Assembly: GCA_021405315.1 (NCBI GenBank)
Contig: QWIH01000016.1
Span: 1-64,000 of the forward strand
Direction of reading: 5' to 3'
From: Leptolyngbya sp. PLA1
GTDB taxonomy: Bacteria > Planctomycetota > Phycisphaerae > Phycisphaerales > UBA1924
DNA length: 64,000 nt
Part shown: positions 8,234 to 16,583 of the stretch, piece by piece
How the letters are laid out: every line of letters begins with the position of its first letter
How positions within the stretch are numbered: position 1 is the first letter of the stretch
Notes under the pieces: generated by a model
Database searches by the model: none
Told to the model about the DNA's origin: nothing
What the model saw: the letters and a program-made list of their open reading frames with translations, nothing else
Program-made: the position numbers and the translations under genes

Positions 8234-9201
8234 TCGTCGACGTTGCGGCCAGGCTGCCCGAGTCGCTCGAAGAACTGCTCGGCCCGGGGCTGGCGGGGAG
8301 GCTCGACGCGCTGGATGTGGTGAGCCGCAAAGTGATGGCCGGGAAGATGCCCGGAGAGAGGCGGAGCAAGCGCCGCGGACGGAGCGTGGAGTTCGATGAC
8401 TTCCGCGAGTACGTGCCGGGAGATGACCCGAGGCACATCGACTGGAACGCCTGCGCAAGGCTGGACCGGCTGATCGTCAAGCTCTTCAGGGAGGAGGAAG
8501 ACCTCTCGCTGCGGCTGATCGTGGACGCGTCGGCGTCGATGCAGACCGGCACGCCCTCCAAGCTCGTGTTCGCGATGAGGCTCGCGATGGCGCTCGCGTA
8601 CGTCGGGCTGGTGAAGCAGAACAGGGTGGGCATCGCCGTGTTCGGGCGGGAGCGCTGGCCCGGGGGCGTGCGGGCCCTCTCGCCGTTGCGGGGCCGGGGC
8701 TCGGTCCAACGGGCGGGCGCCTTCCTGCTCTCGGTGGCAGCGGACATCCGCGCGAGCGGGCCGGGCCCGTCCGGGGTCCCCTCGGAGGCGCTGCGGACGG
8801 TCCTGCGGGGCCGGGCGGAGCGGGGGGTGAGCCTCCTCGTGAGCGACTTCCATTGGGATGAAGGCGCGGGACCGGCGCTGTCGTACCTCGGAGCGGGAGT
8901 GGGGCTGGGCGGGGCCGATGCGTACGCACTGCGCGTGCTCGCGCCCTCGGAGCTGGACCCCGCCGTGGACACGGGACTCTCGGGGGATCTGCGCCTGACA
9001 GACGTGGAGTCCGCGCGGGCGGCGGAGGTGACGGTGACACCGGCGAGCATCGAGTTCTATCGGAAGGCGCTCGAGACGGACACGCAAGGCCTGCGCGAGG
9101 CGGGGGCTGCCAGAGGAGTCGCGCTCTTCCGGACGCGGTCTGACGCGCCGGTGGACGAGGTGGTGCTCGGCACGCTCAGACGAGGCGGGATGCTGGGCTA
9201 G
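8230..9201 (+). CDS. DUF58 domain protein with vWA-like fold
   Basis: Cytoplasmic DUF58 protein, 323 residues. The family signature DDPRHIDWNACARLDRL is near residue 61, and LRLIVDASASMQTG near 97 keeps a D-x-S-x-S metal-site motif of von Willebrand A folds. DUF58 proteins usually sit beside a MoxR AAA ATPase and are thought to act with it in assembling or metallating other proteins. No MoxR gene is in this window, so the partner here is unknown. It overlaps the debranching gene by 4 bp upstream, and its stop overlaps by 4 bp the stop of the minus-strand gene at 9198-9731. A second DUF58 gene lies at 45187. Confidence 0.85.
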   Translation: MIVDVAARLPESLEELLGPGLAGRLDALDVVSRKVMAGKMPGERRSKRRGRSVEFDDFREYVPGDDPRHIDWNACARLDRLIVKLFREEEDLSLRLIVDASASMQTGTPSKLVFAMRLAMALAYVGLVKQNRVGIAVFGRERWPGGVRALSPLRGRGSVQRAGAFLLSVAADIRASGPGPSGVPSEALRTVLRGRAERGVSLLVSDFHWDEGAGPALSYLGAGVGLGGADAYALRVLAPSELDPAVDTGLSGDLRLTDVESARAAEVTVTPASIEFYRKALETDTQGLREAGAARGVALFRTRSDAPVDEVVLGTLRRGGMLG

Positions 9202-9731
9202 CGTGATGAGGCGGCGTCGAGCCAGCGAAGCACGCGGGCGGCCCGGGCGGCCTCGCTGTTCCAGATGGTCAGCGGTGGGAGCGATGGGCCGTGTGAGACG
9301 GTGGGGGCGCTCCCGCGCGGGGGCTCGCGCCCGACGGCGGAATAGTCCGGCCTCACGCGGGAGAGCGCGTCCGGGTCCGGGCCTGGTGTGGGCTGGAAGC
9401 CTCCCTCGATGCGAAAGACCGTCCCCGCGGGGATCGCAGCCAGCGTCGCGAGCGTCTGGCCGTCCTTCTCGATGCTCCAGTACTCGGAGCGCTCGAAGTA
9501 CGCGGTCATGGCACCCGCCCGCCGCGCGAAGCGGGGCCGCCCGACGACCAGGGGCGAGGATGAGTCCACTCGGTACACGCGCTCGAACGCGCCGTCCTGC
9601 CTCAGGTCGAGCGGGACCATGAGCGCGTCGATGCGCAGGGGTGAGGCGTCCGCGGCGCCGGCGTTGATGGGGACCAGGTCCGGCGGCGGGTCCGCGAGCA
9701 GCGTGAGCAAGATGAGCGCCGTGAGGCCCAC
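9198..9731 (-). CDS. Hypothetical protein with an N-terminal hydrophobic segment
   Basis: I do not recognise this 177-residue protein. The first 13 or so residues are hydrophobic (GLTALILLTLLADPPP), like a short signal peptide, so export is possible. The rest has no Cys pair or catalytic motif I can name. The frame has planctomycete-like codon use and fills the gap between two solid genes. The GTG at 9731 is chosen because TAGAGT ends 6 nt upstream; a TTG at 9737 would add two residues. It is divergent from the GAF gene by 56 bp and convergent with the DUF58 gene, with a 4-bp tail overlap. Confidence 0.6.
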   Translation of the reverse strand: MGLTALILLTLLADPPPDLVPINAGAADASPLRIDALMVPLDLRQDGAFERVYRVDSSSPLVVGRPRFARRAGAMTAYFERSEYWSIEKDGQTLATLAAIPAGTVFRIEGGFQPTPGPDPDALSRVRPDYSAVGREPPRGSAPTVSHGPSLPPLTIWNSEAARAARVLRWLDAASSR

Positions 9732-9736
9732 GTCCA

Positions 9737-9742
9737 ACTCTA
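9737..9742 (-). promoter_or_regulatory. -10 box of the hypothetical gene (leaderless type)
   Basis: TAGAGT on the minus strand, last T 6 nt before the GTG at 9731. Confidence 0.42.
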
Positions 9743-9749
9743 TCGGCGG

Positions 9750-9781
9750 TTGAGGGCCGGCACGTCGAGCATCCGTACAGT
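9750..9781 (+). promoter_or_regulatory. Promoter of the GAF gene (leaderless type)
   Basis: TACAGT at 9776-9781, last T 7 nt before the ATG at 9788. A TTGAGG at 9750-9755 could serve as -35, but the 20-bp spacer is long. Confidence 0.45.
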
Positions 9782-9787
9782 GGTGGC

Positions 9788-10327
9788 ATGGGTGAAGTGG
9801 ACCTGCTGCAGCGTGCCCCGGTGTGGCGTGACTACCCCGCGATCCTGGCACGGCACGGGCTCGATGTGGATCGGCCCGAGTCGCCGGGGGATCCGGGGCC
9901 GGCGAAGCGCCGAGCCGTGGAGATGCTGTGGGGCGCGCTGCGGGGCACGGGCGTGTCGTGGCTGGGGTTCTACGACAAGGTGCCGGGTGCGCAGGAGATG
10001 GTGCTGGTCTGCCGCGAACCCAAGCCGGCGTGCTCGCCCATCGGGCTCCACGGGATGTGCGGGCGGTGCTGGCAGGAGCGCGCACCGGTGGTGGTGAAGG
10101 ATGTTCGCACGCTTGGGGACGGTTACATCGCGTGCGATCCGAAGGACCTGTCGGAGGTGGTGGTGCCGCTGCTGAGCTCGGAGGGCGAGTGCCACAGCGT
10201 GCTGGACGTGGATAGCCACGAGGCGGGGGCGTTTGACGCGCACGACGCGCAGGGCCTGACGAAGGTGCTGGTGGCGCTCGGGCTGACAACCCCGGGAGCG
10301 CTTGGGCTGAAGCCCCTGATGCTGTGA
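9788..10327 (+). CDS. GAF domain protein, free methionine-(R)-sulfoxide reductase-like
   Basis: Single GAF domain, 179 residues, similar in plan to free methionine-(R)-sulfoxide reductase (fRMsr), which repairs oxidised free methionine in the cytoplasm. Seen here: GMCGRCWQ at about residue 83 and GYIACDPKDLSEVVVPLL at about 112, which match in position the GVCGTA and HIACD segments that hold the reactive cysteines of fRMsr. Further cysteines occur between and after. The match rests on those motifs, so another small-molecule GAF sensor is the alternative. It probably forms its own transcript and converges on the RluA-type gene with 6 bp between stops. Confidence 0.72.
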   Translation: MGEVDLLQRAPVWRDYPAILARHGLDVDRPESPGDPGPAKRRAVEMLWGALRGTGVSWLGFYDKVPGAQEMVLVCREPKPACSPIGLHGMCGRCWQERAPVVVKDVRTLGDGYIACDPKDLSEVVVPLLSSEGECHSVLDVDSHEAGAFDAHDAQGLTKVLVALGLTTPGALGLKPLML

Positions 10328-10333
10328 GGCCGG

Positions 10334-10990
10334 CTAGAACGGGGTTGGGCTTTCAACGCGCACGGGGTTGCCGGTCGCGGGGTCCGTGAACTCCAGAACG
10401 CCCGCGTGGAGCATGAGCCGGGGCGAGGGGGTGCCGTCGCCGTAGAGCGGGTCGCCGAGGATGGGGCAGCCCAGCCCACCGGGCCGGCCGCAGGCAAGGG
10501 CGGCGGGAAGAGCCGCGTGGACGCGAAGCTGGTGGCTGCGGCCCGTAAGTGGCTGAAACCAAACGCGGGTGGTGGCCGTGGTGCGGGCGAGCACGCGGAA
10601 GCGCGTGCGAGCGTCGCGTCCGTGCTCGAAGTCGGCGATCTGGTACGGGCGGCGGTCGACGTCGAGACGGATGGGAACGCGGATCTCACCCTCTTCGGGG
10701 GCGACGAGCCCGGAGAGGACGGCGGTGTACTCCTTGTGCACGCGTCGCTCCTCGAACTGGAGAGAGAGGTCGCGTTGGGCGGCGGCGTCGAGGGCGACGA
10801 TCAGCAGCCCGGAGGTGTCCATGTCGAGGCGGTGGACCATGAGGGTCCCCGTGGCGCCGGGGAACTCCCGCCTGACGCGCGCGACGACGCAGTCGGCCTT
10901 CTCAGGCCCCTTGCCGGGGACGCTGAGGAGACCGGAGGGCTTGTCGATGACGACCCACAGCGGGGTGGACCTGACGATGCGGAGTGGCAC
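10334..10990 (-). CDS. RluA-family pseudouridine synthase
   Basis: Isomerises specific uridines in rRNA or tRNA to pseudouridine. 218 residues, close to the length of the S4-less RluA subgroup. The catalytic motif HRLDMDTSGLLI holds the conserved Asp (near residue 56), preceded by WVVIDKPSGLLSVPGKG and followed by GRSHQLRVH and CPILGDPLYG, in family order. The target site cannot be read from sequence. The GTG at 10990 gives a normal N-terminus and has TATCTT ending 6 nt upstream, so the gene probably has its own promoter even though the pilus cluster ends only 35 bp upstream on the same strand. A longer in-frame extension overlapping the pilW-like gene was rejected. Confidence 0.9.
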   Translation of the reverse strand: MPLRIVRSTPLWVVIDKPSGLLSVPGKGPEKADCVVARVRREFPGATGTLMVHRLDMDTSGLLIVALDAAAQRDLSLQFEERRVHKEYTAVLSGLVAPEEGEIRVPIRLDVDRRPYQIADFEHGRDARTRFRVLARTTATTRVWFQPLTGRSHQLRVHAALPAALACGRPGGLGCPILGDPLYGDGTPSPRLMLHAGVLEFTDPATGNPVRVESPTPF

Positions 10991-10995
10991 GGGCG

Positions 10996-11001
10996 AAGAT
11001 A
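10996..11001 (-). promoter_or_regulatory. -10 box of the pseudouridine synthase gene (leaderless type)
   Basis: TATCTT on the minus strand, last T 6 nt before the GTG at 10990. It lies in the short gap after the pilW-like stop. Confidence 0.45.
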
Positions 11002-11025
11002 GGCGTTCGCGGCCCGCACGCGGGT

Positions 11026-11628
11026 CTAGTCGAGGCGGCGCGGGTTGACGGTGGAGACCAGCCGGATGGTGGGCGCCTCCAGGTCCGCGTGGAACGCCGC
11101 GTCCTGGTAGTCGTTGGCACGGACGGTCATGTCGACCGTTGCGCGGCGAAGACGCGGGCCCACGTCGTATTCCAGCGTGAAGCGGAGGTCGGCGATGCCG
11201 GTGAGCATGGGACGCTCGATGGGCGTCTGCGCGACGCCGTTCACGAAGTCGGTCTGGATGTACCACAGCTCGTAGGGACCGCGCTCGGTGCTCGAGGGGT
11301 CCCGGCGCTCGATCTGCACGACCTGACGATTGCCCGCACCGTCGTCCCGGGTCAGGAACTCGATGGACGTGCTCGTGACGGGGTTGGTGGCGGTGTCGTA
11401 GACGTCGTCGGGGTAGGGGCCGAAGTCGGTGCCCGTACGGATCATGGTCATCATCCGCTGCATGACGAGGCGCGAGACGACGTTGGTGCTCGCGCCCTCG
11501 GTGGTGACCTTGTAGCTGCGATAGGAGGTGTCCAGGGCCGTCAGCGTGGCGGTGAGGAGGGTGGCGGTGATGGTGAGGGCGATCAGCATCTCGGCGATAC
11601 TGAAGCCCCGGGTGCGCGGTGTGTTCAT
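11026..11628 (-). CDS. PilW/GspJ-like minor prepilin
   Basis: Minor pilin of a type IV pilus or type II secretion system, 200 residues. The leader is short and basic and ends TRG before FSIAEMLIALTITATLL, a standard prepilin peptidase site (G at -1, Glu at +5) with the hydrophobic stem. The remainder is a mostly beta-strand soluble head with no further motif. Its ATG overlaps the stop of the 960-residue gene (ATGA), so the two are coupled. As last gene of the pilus operon it fits a PilW-like role in priming the fibre; the exact subtype is an inference from position. Confidence 0.82.
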   Translation of the reverse strand: MNTPRTRGFSIAEMLIALTITATLLTATLTALDTSYRSYKVTTEGASTNVVSRLVMQRMMTMIRTGTDFGPYPDDVYDTATNPVTSTSIEFLTRDDGAGNRQVVQIERRDPSSTERGPYELWYIQTDFVNGVAQTPIERPMLTGIADLRFTLEYDVGPRLRRATVDMTVRANDYQDAAFHADLEAPTIRLVSTVNPRRLD

Positions 11629-14507
11629 CGGTATCCCTCCCGGTAGGTTCCCGCGACGGGGGTGATCTGCATGGGGAGCATGATGCCGTCGGGGAGCTTC
11701 ATGTTCGGGTCGAAGCGGAGGCGGATGCGCCCGTAGCCGTAGAACGGCACGGCGGTGGAGCCGTTGGGCCGTGCCTGATCGGCGTTGACGTCAGCCATGC
11801 CGTCGCCGTTGGTGTCCCATCCGACGATGCGTTGTCCGTTGACGACAGGGAGCGTGGCGGGATCGACGGACTCTGCATCGCCGTCGGCTGAGCCGAAGTA
11901 GCCGAGGGTGGTGTTGAAGTCGGCGGGATTGCCTACCGCGGCACCCGTGACGTCGATGAGGGGCGCCTGGCCGTAGGTCGGCGTGAACGTGAGGAGGAGC
12001 GCGCCGTCGATCTCCACGTTTCCTCGGGCGTCGAGGACGCCGGCGATGATGGCGCCCTTGAGGTCAAGGTTCTGGGCCGGCGGGCTGTTGAAGGACCCCA
12101 GGTCGACGGAGTAGTTGGGGAGCATCATGGAGGTCTTGGCGATTTCCCGAGCGTCGGCGGGGTCGGGGTTGTAGCTGGAGTTGTCGGGGTAGGTGGGGTG
12201 CTTCCGGGCGAACTTCGTGGCGCCGGTGAACTGGATCTTGTTGCGCGACTGGGTGAAGCCCGAGGGCGCGTCGCTGATGATGCTGCCCACGAACAGGCAG
12301 TCGTGGAAGCGGAGGTTGTTGGAGCGGGTGCGGGTGTCGGTGATGCGCTTCCCGCCGATCACGAGCGGATCGGGGAGCAGGTTGTACCCGGGGCGGGTTG
12401 TCTGAGTGCTGTCGAGGTCGGCCTTGTCGAGGGGCGTGGCGGCCATGAGGATGGCCTGGTTGGGCGGGACCGCGGTGGAAGGGAGCATGGTGGGGTAGTT
12501 GGAGCCCCCGTAGATCGACCGGGGGACCGAGGGTGCCGGGGCGGGCGGGCTGCCCGAGAGCGTCATCTTGCCGTACTCGCCCCAGAGTCGGTGGGTGTTG
12601 CTGGTGTCGGTGCGGACCCAGGTGACGCCGATGAAGGTGCAGCCGACGAACAGGCCGTTGTTGCCCATCGGGATCTGCACGTCGCGGAAGGTCATGTTGT
12701 AATAGACGGGGCGGAAGTAGACGTCGGAGTACGAGGGCGAGTTGTACGGCATCTTCTCCCAGTACGCCGTGGAGGCGTTGGCGGGGAGGCTGGTCGCATC
12801 CGCATTGGCATCGAGGCGGCGGAACCATGGCGCGCTCTGGTTGGCCGGGCGCGGGGCCGAGTACGTCGCGAGCTGCGCCTCGGAGACGCCGAGCTGCTGC
12901 GCGACCTGGGAGGAGAACGAGGAGCCGTTCACGGCATTCTGCAAGGCCGTGTGCTGGTTTGTGAAGACGCTCACGTCGACGGCGGGGAGGTCGGTGTTGC
13001 CGACGCCGAACGAGGCGGGGGCGGTGCCGGGGGGCGGGGCGATGGGGCCGCGGAGCTTGGTGTTGAGGTCACCCCGGTTGGATTCCCAGTCCGAGGCGCC
13101 GACGCGGAACTTGAGGCCTCCTGAAACCTTGGCGTACTGGTCCTTGCGGTCGATGACGCCGTCGCGGTAGCCCAGGACCTGGTCGCGGGCGAGGCCGTTG
13201 GCCGGGTCGAGGTCGGCGAAGATCTCGCCGGAGTCCCAGCGGCCGTTCACGTTGGCGTCGAGGAAGCCGTGCACGCCGTTGCGGTTTCGGTCGGGGTTGT
13301 TGGAGTCGATGAGGAGGGCGAGGTCCTCGTCGATGGCGACGCCGCCGGAGCCGACGAACTCGGCGGAGAGGCCGGCGTTCGGGGTGCCCGCACGGAGCGC
13401 GTCGGACAGCGCGACCTTGCCGTCGTGGTTGGAGTCGAAGCGGTTGATGAAGATGTCGAGCTCATCGACGTAGCCGTCGCCGGTGACGTCGGAGAAGAGG
13501 TCGTCGACCTGCCCGTCACCGTTCAGGTCCTGGGCATCGGGGACGGCGTCACCCTCCACGGAGTGGCCGGCGCGGAGCCGGTTGTCGCCGTCGACGTCGC
13601 TGGAGTTGACGGCGGAGAAGAAGGTGGTGAGCGCGGCGGTGAGGAGGGCGTCCTTGCCCATGAAGTCGGAGCGGAGGAGCAGCGGATCGCCGTTGTTGAA
13701 GGAGACGGCGTCGAAGCGGGCGCCGATGTCTCCCGAGACCATCACGTTGGAGCCGATCATGATGCGGCTGGAGGAGACGATGGCGTTCTTGACTGACTTG
13801 GAGAGGCGGACGTCCTGGGAGATGGTGCGTGTGATGGGGGTGCCGCCCCGCGAGTAGCCGAAGTCGTAGCCCGTGGCGATGATGCGGATGTCGGTGCCGT
13901 TGGCGAGAGGCGCGTAGGTGACCTGGTAGGCCAGGGGCGGGTCATTCTCGCCGCTCGGGCGGGGCTCCAGGGCGACGCCGGGGGTGAAGACCCAGTTGGT
14001 GTCGGCGAACTCGCTGGCGCTACCCGCGGGGGCGTTGCCGACCGTGGGGGTGCTGATGCCCAGGCTGGTGACGATGTCCTGGTCGAGGCTGTGAGCCTGA
14101 GCGACGGCCGAGGCGAGGCCGGCGGGCGTCGAGAGGTCGAGCCGCCCGGTCTTCGGGGGCAGCACCTGCACGGTGCCGAGCGGGCCGGTGTTGCCGGTCC
14201 AGAAGTTCCAGCCGAAGGTGCCGTCGACATCACTCCCGGAGATAAGGAAGCGCGAGGCGGCCTCTGCGATGCGAGCCTTTCCCACGGCAAGGCCGGTCTC
14301 GGCGGCGGACTGGGCGCGGTTCACGTGGAGGTGGGTGGCGGCGGTGGTGACGTTGCCCTTGCTGGCGATGGCCATGGCGGCGGCGAGCGAGCCGAAGAGC
14401 ACGATGAACATCATCGCGAGGACCGCGGCAACGCCCCGGCGCGACCGGAGCATGCGCCGTGCGTACCCGCGTGCGATCCTGAGGGCGGACGTGTCGGGGG
14501 TGGTCAT
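11625..14507 (-). CDS. Large PilX-like pilus protein with EF-hand/dockerin-type calcium loops
   Basis: 960-residue protein anchored by one N-terminal hydrophobic helix (about residues 22-48, RRGVAAVLAMMFIVLFG...), followed by NRAQSAAETGL, the PilX-type stem. PilX minor pilins are usually near 200 residues, so this one carries a large extra head. The head has several D-x-N/D-x-D-G loops between about residues 320 and 435: DLNGDGQVDDLF, DVTGDGYVDELDI, DSNHDGKVALSDA and related forms, plus DTNGDGMADVNAD near the C-terminus. These fit calcium loops of EF-hand or dockerin type. Candidate pilus-tip or adhesion subunit, by analogy with calcium-bearing PilY1. Start at ATG 14507; stop overlaps the next gene. 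The frame is intact throughout. Confidence 0.8.
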   Translation of the reverse strand: MTTPDTSALRIARGYARRMLRSRRGVAAVLAMMFIVLFGSLAAAMAIASKGNVTTAATHLHVNRAQSAAETGLAVGKARIAEAASRFLISGSDVDGTFGWNFWTGNTGPLGTVQVLPPKTGRLDLSTPAGLASAVAQAHSLDQDIVTSLGISTPTVGNAPAGSASEFADTNWVFTPGVALEPRPSGENDPPLAYQVTYAPLANGTDIRIIATGYDFGYSRGGTPITRTISQDVRLSKSVKNAIVSSSRIMIGSNVMVSGDIGARFDAVSFNNGDPLLLRSDFMGKDALLTAALTTFFSAVNSSDVDGDNRLRAGHSVEGDAVPDAQDLNGDGQVDDLFSDVTGDGYVDELDIFINRFDSNHDGKVALSDALRAGTPNAGLSAEFVGSGGVAIDEDLALLIDSNNPDRNRNGVHGFLDANVNGRWDSGEIFADLDPANGLARDQVLGYRDGVIDRKDQYAKVSGGLKFRVGASDWESNRGDLNTKLRGPIAPPPGTAPASFGVGNTDLPAVDVSVFTNQHTALQNAVNGSSFSSQVAQQLGVSEAQLATYSAPRPANQSAPWFRRLDANADATSLPANASTAYWEKMPYNSPSYSDVYFRPVYYNMTFRDVQIPMGNNGLFVGCTFIGVTWVRTDTSNTHRLWGEYGKMTLSGSPPAPAPSVPRSIYGGSNYPTMLPSTAVPPNQAILMAATPLDKADLDSTQTTRPGYNLLPDPLVIGGKRITDTRTRSNNLRFHDCLFVGSIISDAPSGFTQSRNKIQFTGATKFARKHPTYPDNSSYNPDPADAREIAKTSMMLPNYSVDLGSFNSPPAQNLDLKGAIIAGVLDARGNVEIDGALLLTFTPTYGQAPLIDVTGAAVGNPADFNTTLGYFGSADGDAESVDPATLPVVNGQRIVGWDTNGDGMADVNADQARPNGSTAVPFYGYGRIRLRFDPNMKLPDGIMLPMQITPVAGTYREGYR

Positions 14508-14533
14508 GGGCGGTCTCCACTCACGCGGGCAGA

Positions 14534-15214
14534 TCACTGGGCGGGCACGATCCAGGTCAGGCGGGTGACTTCGTCCCACTGGGTCGAGTTGGAATCCTGA
14601 TGCTCGACGACGACGGTCACCCGCAGCGGGAAGCCGTCGACGCCGATGGCGGGAACCTGCGAGGTGGCGGCCTGGGTGTACGCGACGGCGCGTGACTGGC
14701 TGAAGTTGTACGGGTCGACCTTCTCGACGGTGACGCGCTGGCGCCAGCCGACGAGCGGGATGACCTCTCCGTTGTCGGTGAGGACGACGCCGTTGAGGTC
14801 GGTCTGAGGGACGATTCCACCGAAGGCGTCGATGGGGCCCGTGAAGTCCCCGCCGGAGCCGAAGGTGAGGCCGTCAAGGTCGTCGAGGTCATCGAGGTCG
14901 TCGAGGTCCGTCTCGCCGGTCTCGGGGCCCCAGCCGGCCACGCTCGCGCCGGAGCCGGAGCCCTGGAGGCTGAGGCCGGTGACGGCGTCGTGCCTGGGAA
15001 AGCGGGACGCCATCTCCCGGATTTCGTTGGCCAGGAGCATGCCTGTGGCGGCGTGACTGGACCAGTTGTTGGAGCGGGTGAACGCCGCCTGTGCGTCGAC
15101 GAAGGCGAGGACGCCGACGGCGATGATGATGAGCGCGAGCATGGCCTCGAGCAGGGTGAAGCCCCTGCGGGCGACGCTCCGTGCACGGCCCGAGAACGAA
15201 CGGACGATCCTCAT
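14534..15214 (-). CDS. GspI/PilV-like prepilin
   Basis: Minor prepilin, 226 residues. The basic leader ends ARRG before FTLLEAMLALIIIAVGVLAF, a textbook prepilin peptidase site. A GGGAGGAG ribosome site lies 3 nt before the ATG at 15214 and fixes the start; the longer frame lacks one. The head contains an acidic repeat, DLDDLDDLDDLDG, at about residues 102-114. It lies 44 bp after pilC and 26 bp before the PilX-like gene, all on one strand, so it belongs to the pilus operon. Subtype (PilV or GspI) is by gene order only. Confidence 0.83.
   Translation of the reverse strand: MRIVRSFSGRARSVARRGFTLLEAMLALIIIAVGVLAFVDAQAAFTRSNNWSSHAATGMLLANEIREMASRFPRHDAVTGLSLQGSGSGASVAGWGPETGETDLDDLDDLDDLDGLTFGSGGDFTGPIDAFGGIVPQTDLNGVVLTDNGEVIPLVGWRQRVTVEKVDPYNFSQSRAVAYTQAATSQVPAIGVDGFPLRVTVVVEHQDSNSTQWDEVTRLTWIVPAQ
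14874..14912. repeat. 9-bp tandem repeat coding Asp-Asp-Leu
   Basis: About four near-identical copies of a GAGGTCGTC-type unit (one copy GAGGTCATC) inside the GspI-like prepilin, coding (LDD)n on the minus strand. In-frame copy changes would lengthen or shorten an acidic surface stretch without shifting frame. Confidence 0.8.
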
Positions 15215-15258
15215 GGCTCCTCCCGCCGGGGGTTGCCCGGCCCGGGGGAGAGCATCGG

Positions 15259-16485
15259 TCACTTGACGATCTGGCTCATCTTGAAGATGGGGAGGATGAT
15301 CGCCATCGCGATGAAGCCGACGACTGTGCCCATCATGAGGATCATGATGGGCTCGATCATGCCGGTAACCGCCTTGATGTGGTCCTTGAGTTGGCGCTGG
15401 TAGAACGCCGCGATCTCGTCCAGGACTTCGCCGAGCTTACCGGACTCCTCGCCCGCGGCGATCATCTGGGTGACCGCGCGGGGCAGGACCTCCGCCTGCA
15501 GCAGAGGCTGGGTGATCTTCTTGCCCTGCTTGACGCTGGCGTGAACCTTCTTCCACAGGCCCTTGAAGATCTGGTTGCCCGAGATCTCGCCGGTGATGGA
15601 GATGGTGTCGAGCATGGGTACGCCCGCGTTGATGAGCTGGCCCATGGTCTGGAGCGAGCGGCTGATGTAGAGGGAGCGGAACATCGTGCGAAGGATGGGC
15701 ACGCCCAGCTTGAGCTTGTCGACCCAGAAGGAACCGAGCTCGGTGCGCGTGAAGGCGTAGATGCCCCCGCCGACACCCAGGATGCCGCCCAGCACGAGGT
15801 ACCAGTTGGCAACCATGAACTTCGAGAGGCCCATGAGGAACTTGGTGGCCCACGGGAGGACCTCTTCCTTGCCCTCGAAGACGCCGGCGAACTTGGGGAG
15901 CACGAAGGTGAGGAGGAAGATGGTCACGCCGACGGCGAGGCACCCGATGATGGCGGGGTAGATCGCCGCTCCGACGACCATCTTCCGCGTCTCGAGCTGC
16001 TGGGTGATATACCCTGCGATGCGGTCGAGCATCTTGCTGAACGAGCCGGACATCTCGCTGGCGCGGACCATGTTGACGTAGAGAGGCCCGAAGAGCTTGG
16101 GGTGCTTGGCGATCGCCTCGCTGAACTGCTTGCCCCCCTCGACGTCGTGCTTGAGGCCGAGAACAACCTTCTTGAAGGCGGGATGCGTCGTCTGCTCGCC
16201 GATGCCGTCGAGGGCCGCGCGGAGGTTGATGCCGGCGCGGATCATGACGGCGAGCTGGGTGGTGAAGTCCAGGACGTGCTTCTGGGTCGGCTTGCCCTGG
16301 TTCATCTCCTTGAAACGGGTCATGAGCCCGCCCGTGTCCAGTCCCGCGACCGTGGTGCTCAGCGAGAGCACGTGCGAGCCCTGGTTCCGGAGGATGGACG
16401 CGGCGCTCGCGGCGGTGTCCGCCGCGATGACGCCCGACTGGAGCTGACCGTTGCTCGTGCGGATCTGGTACCGGTAGTTGGGCAT
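15259..16485 (-). CDS. pilC: Type IV pilus / type II secretion inner-membrane platform protein
   Basis: GspF/PilC family platform protein that couples the cytoplasmic ATPases to pilin movement, 408 residues, the usual length. Two repeated cytoplasmic GspF domains are visible: the first around residues 70-190 (DFTTQLAVMIRAGINLRAAL) and the second around 275-400 (RSLQTMGQLINAGVPMLDTI...EESGKLGEVLDEIA). Three membrane segments lie near 165-195, 220-245 and 375-400. It follows pilT by 98 bp and precedes the prepilin genes, which fixes its role as the platform of this pilus. No Shine-Dalgarno is apparent at the ATG. GspF is the alternative name if the system proves to be a secretion pseudopilus. 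Confidence 0.92.
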   Translation of the reverse strand: MPNYRYQIRTSNGQLQSGVIAADTAASAASILRNQGSHVLSLSTTVAGLDTGGLMTRFKEMNQGKPTQKHVLDFTTQLAVMIRAGINLRAALDGIGEQTTHPAFKKVVLGLKHDVEGGKQFSEAIAKHPKLFGPLYVNMVRASEMSGSFSKMLDRIAGYITQQLETRKMVVGAAIYPAIIGCLAVGVTIFLLTFVLPKFAGVFEGKEEVLPWATKFLMGLSKFMVANWYLVLGGILGVGGGIYAFTRTELGSFWVDKLKLGVPILRTMFRSLYISRSLQTMGQLINAGVPMLDTISITGEISGNQIFKGLWKKVHASVKQGKKITQPLLQAEVLPRAVTQMIAAGEESGKLGEVLDEIAAFYQRQLKDHIKAVTGMIEPIMILMMGTVVGFIAMAIILPIFKMSQIVK

Positions 16486-16583
16486 GGGTCATGGAGCGTC
16501 GCGGCGGGGTCCGGTCGGCTGTGCGACGCTCGGTCTCCTTCGGGCGGGTGCGGGTGCCTCGGGCGGTTCCGGTCCTTCGGGTG

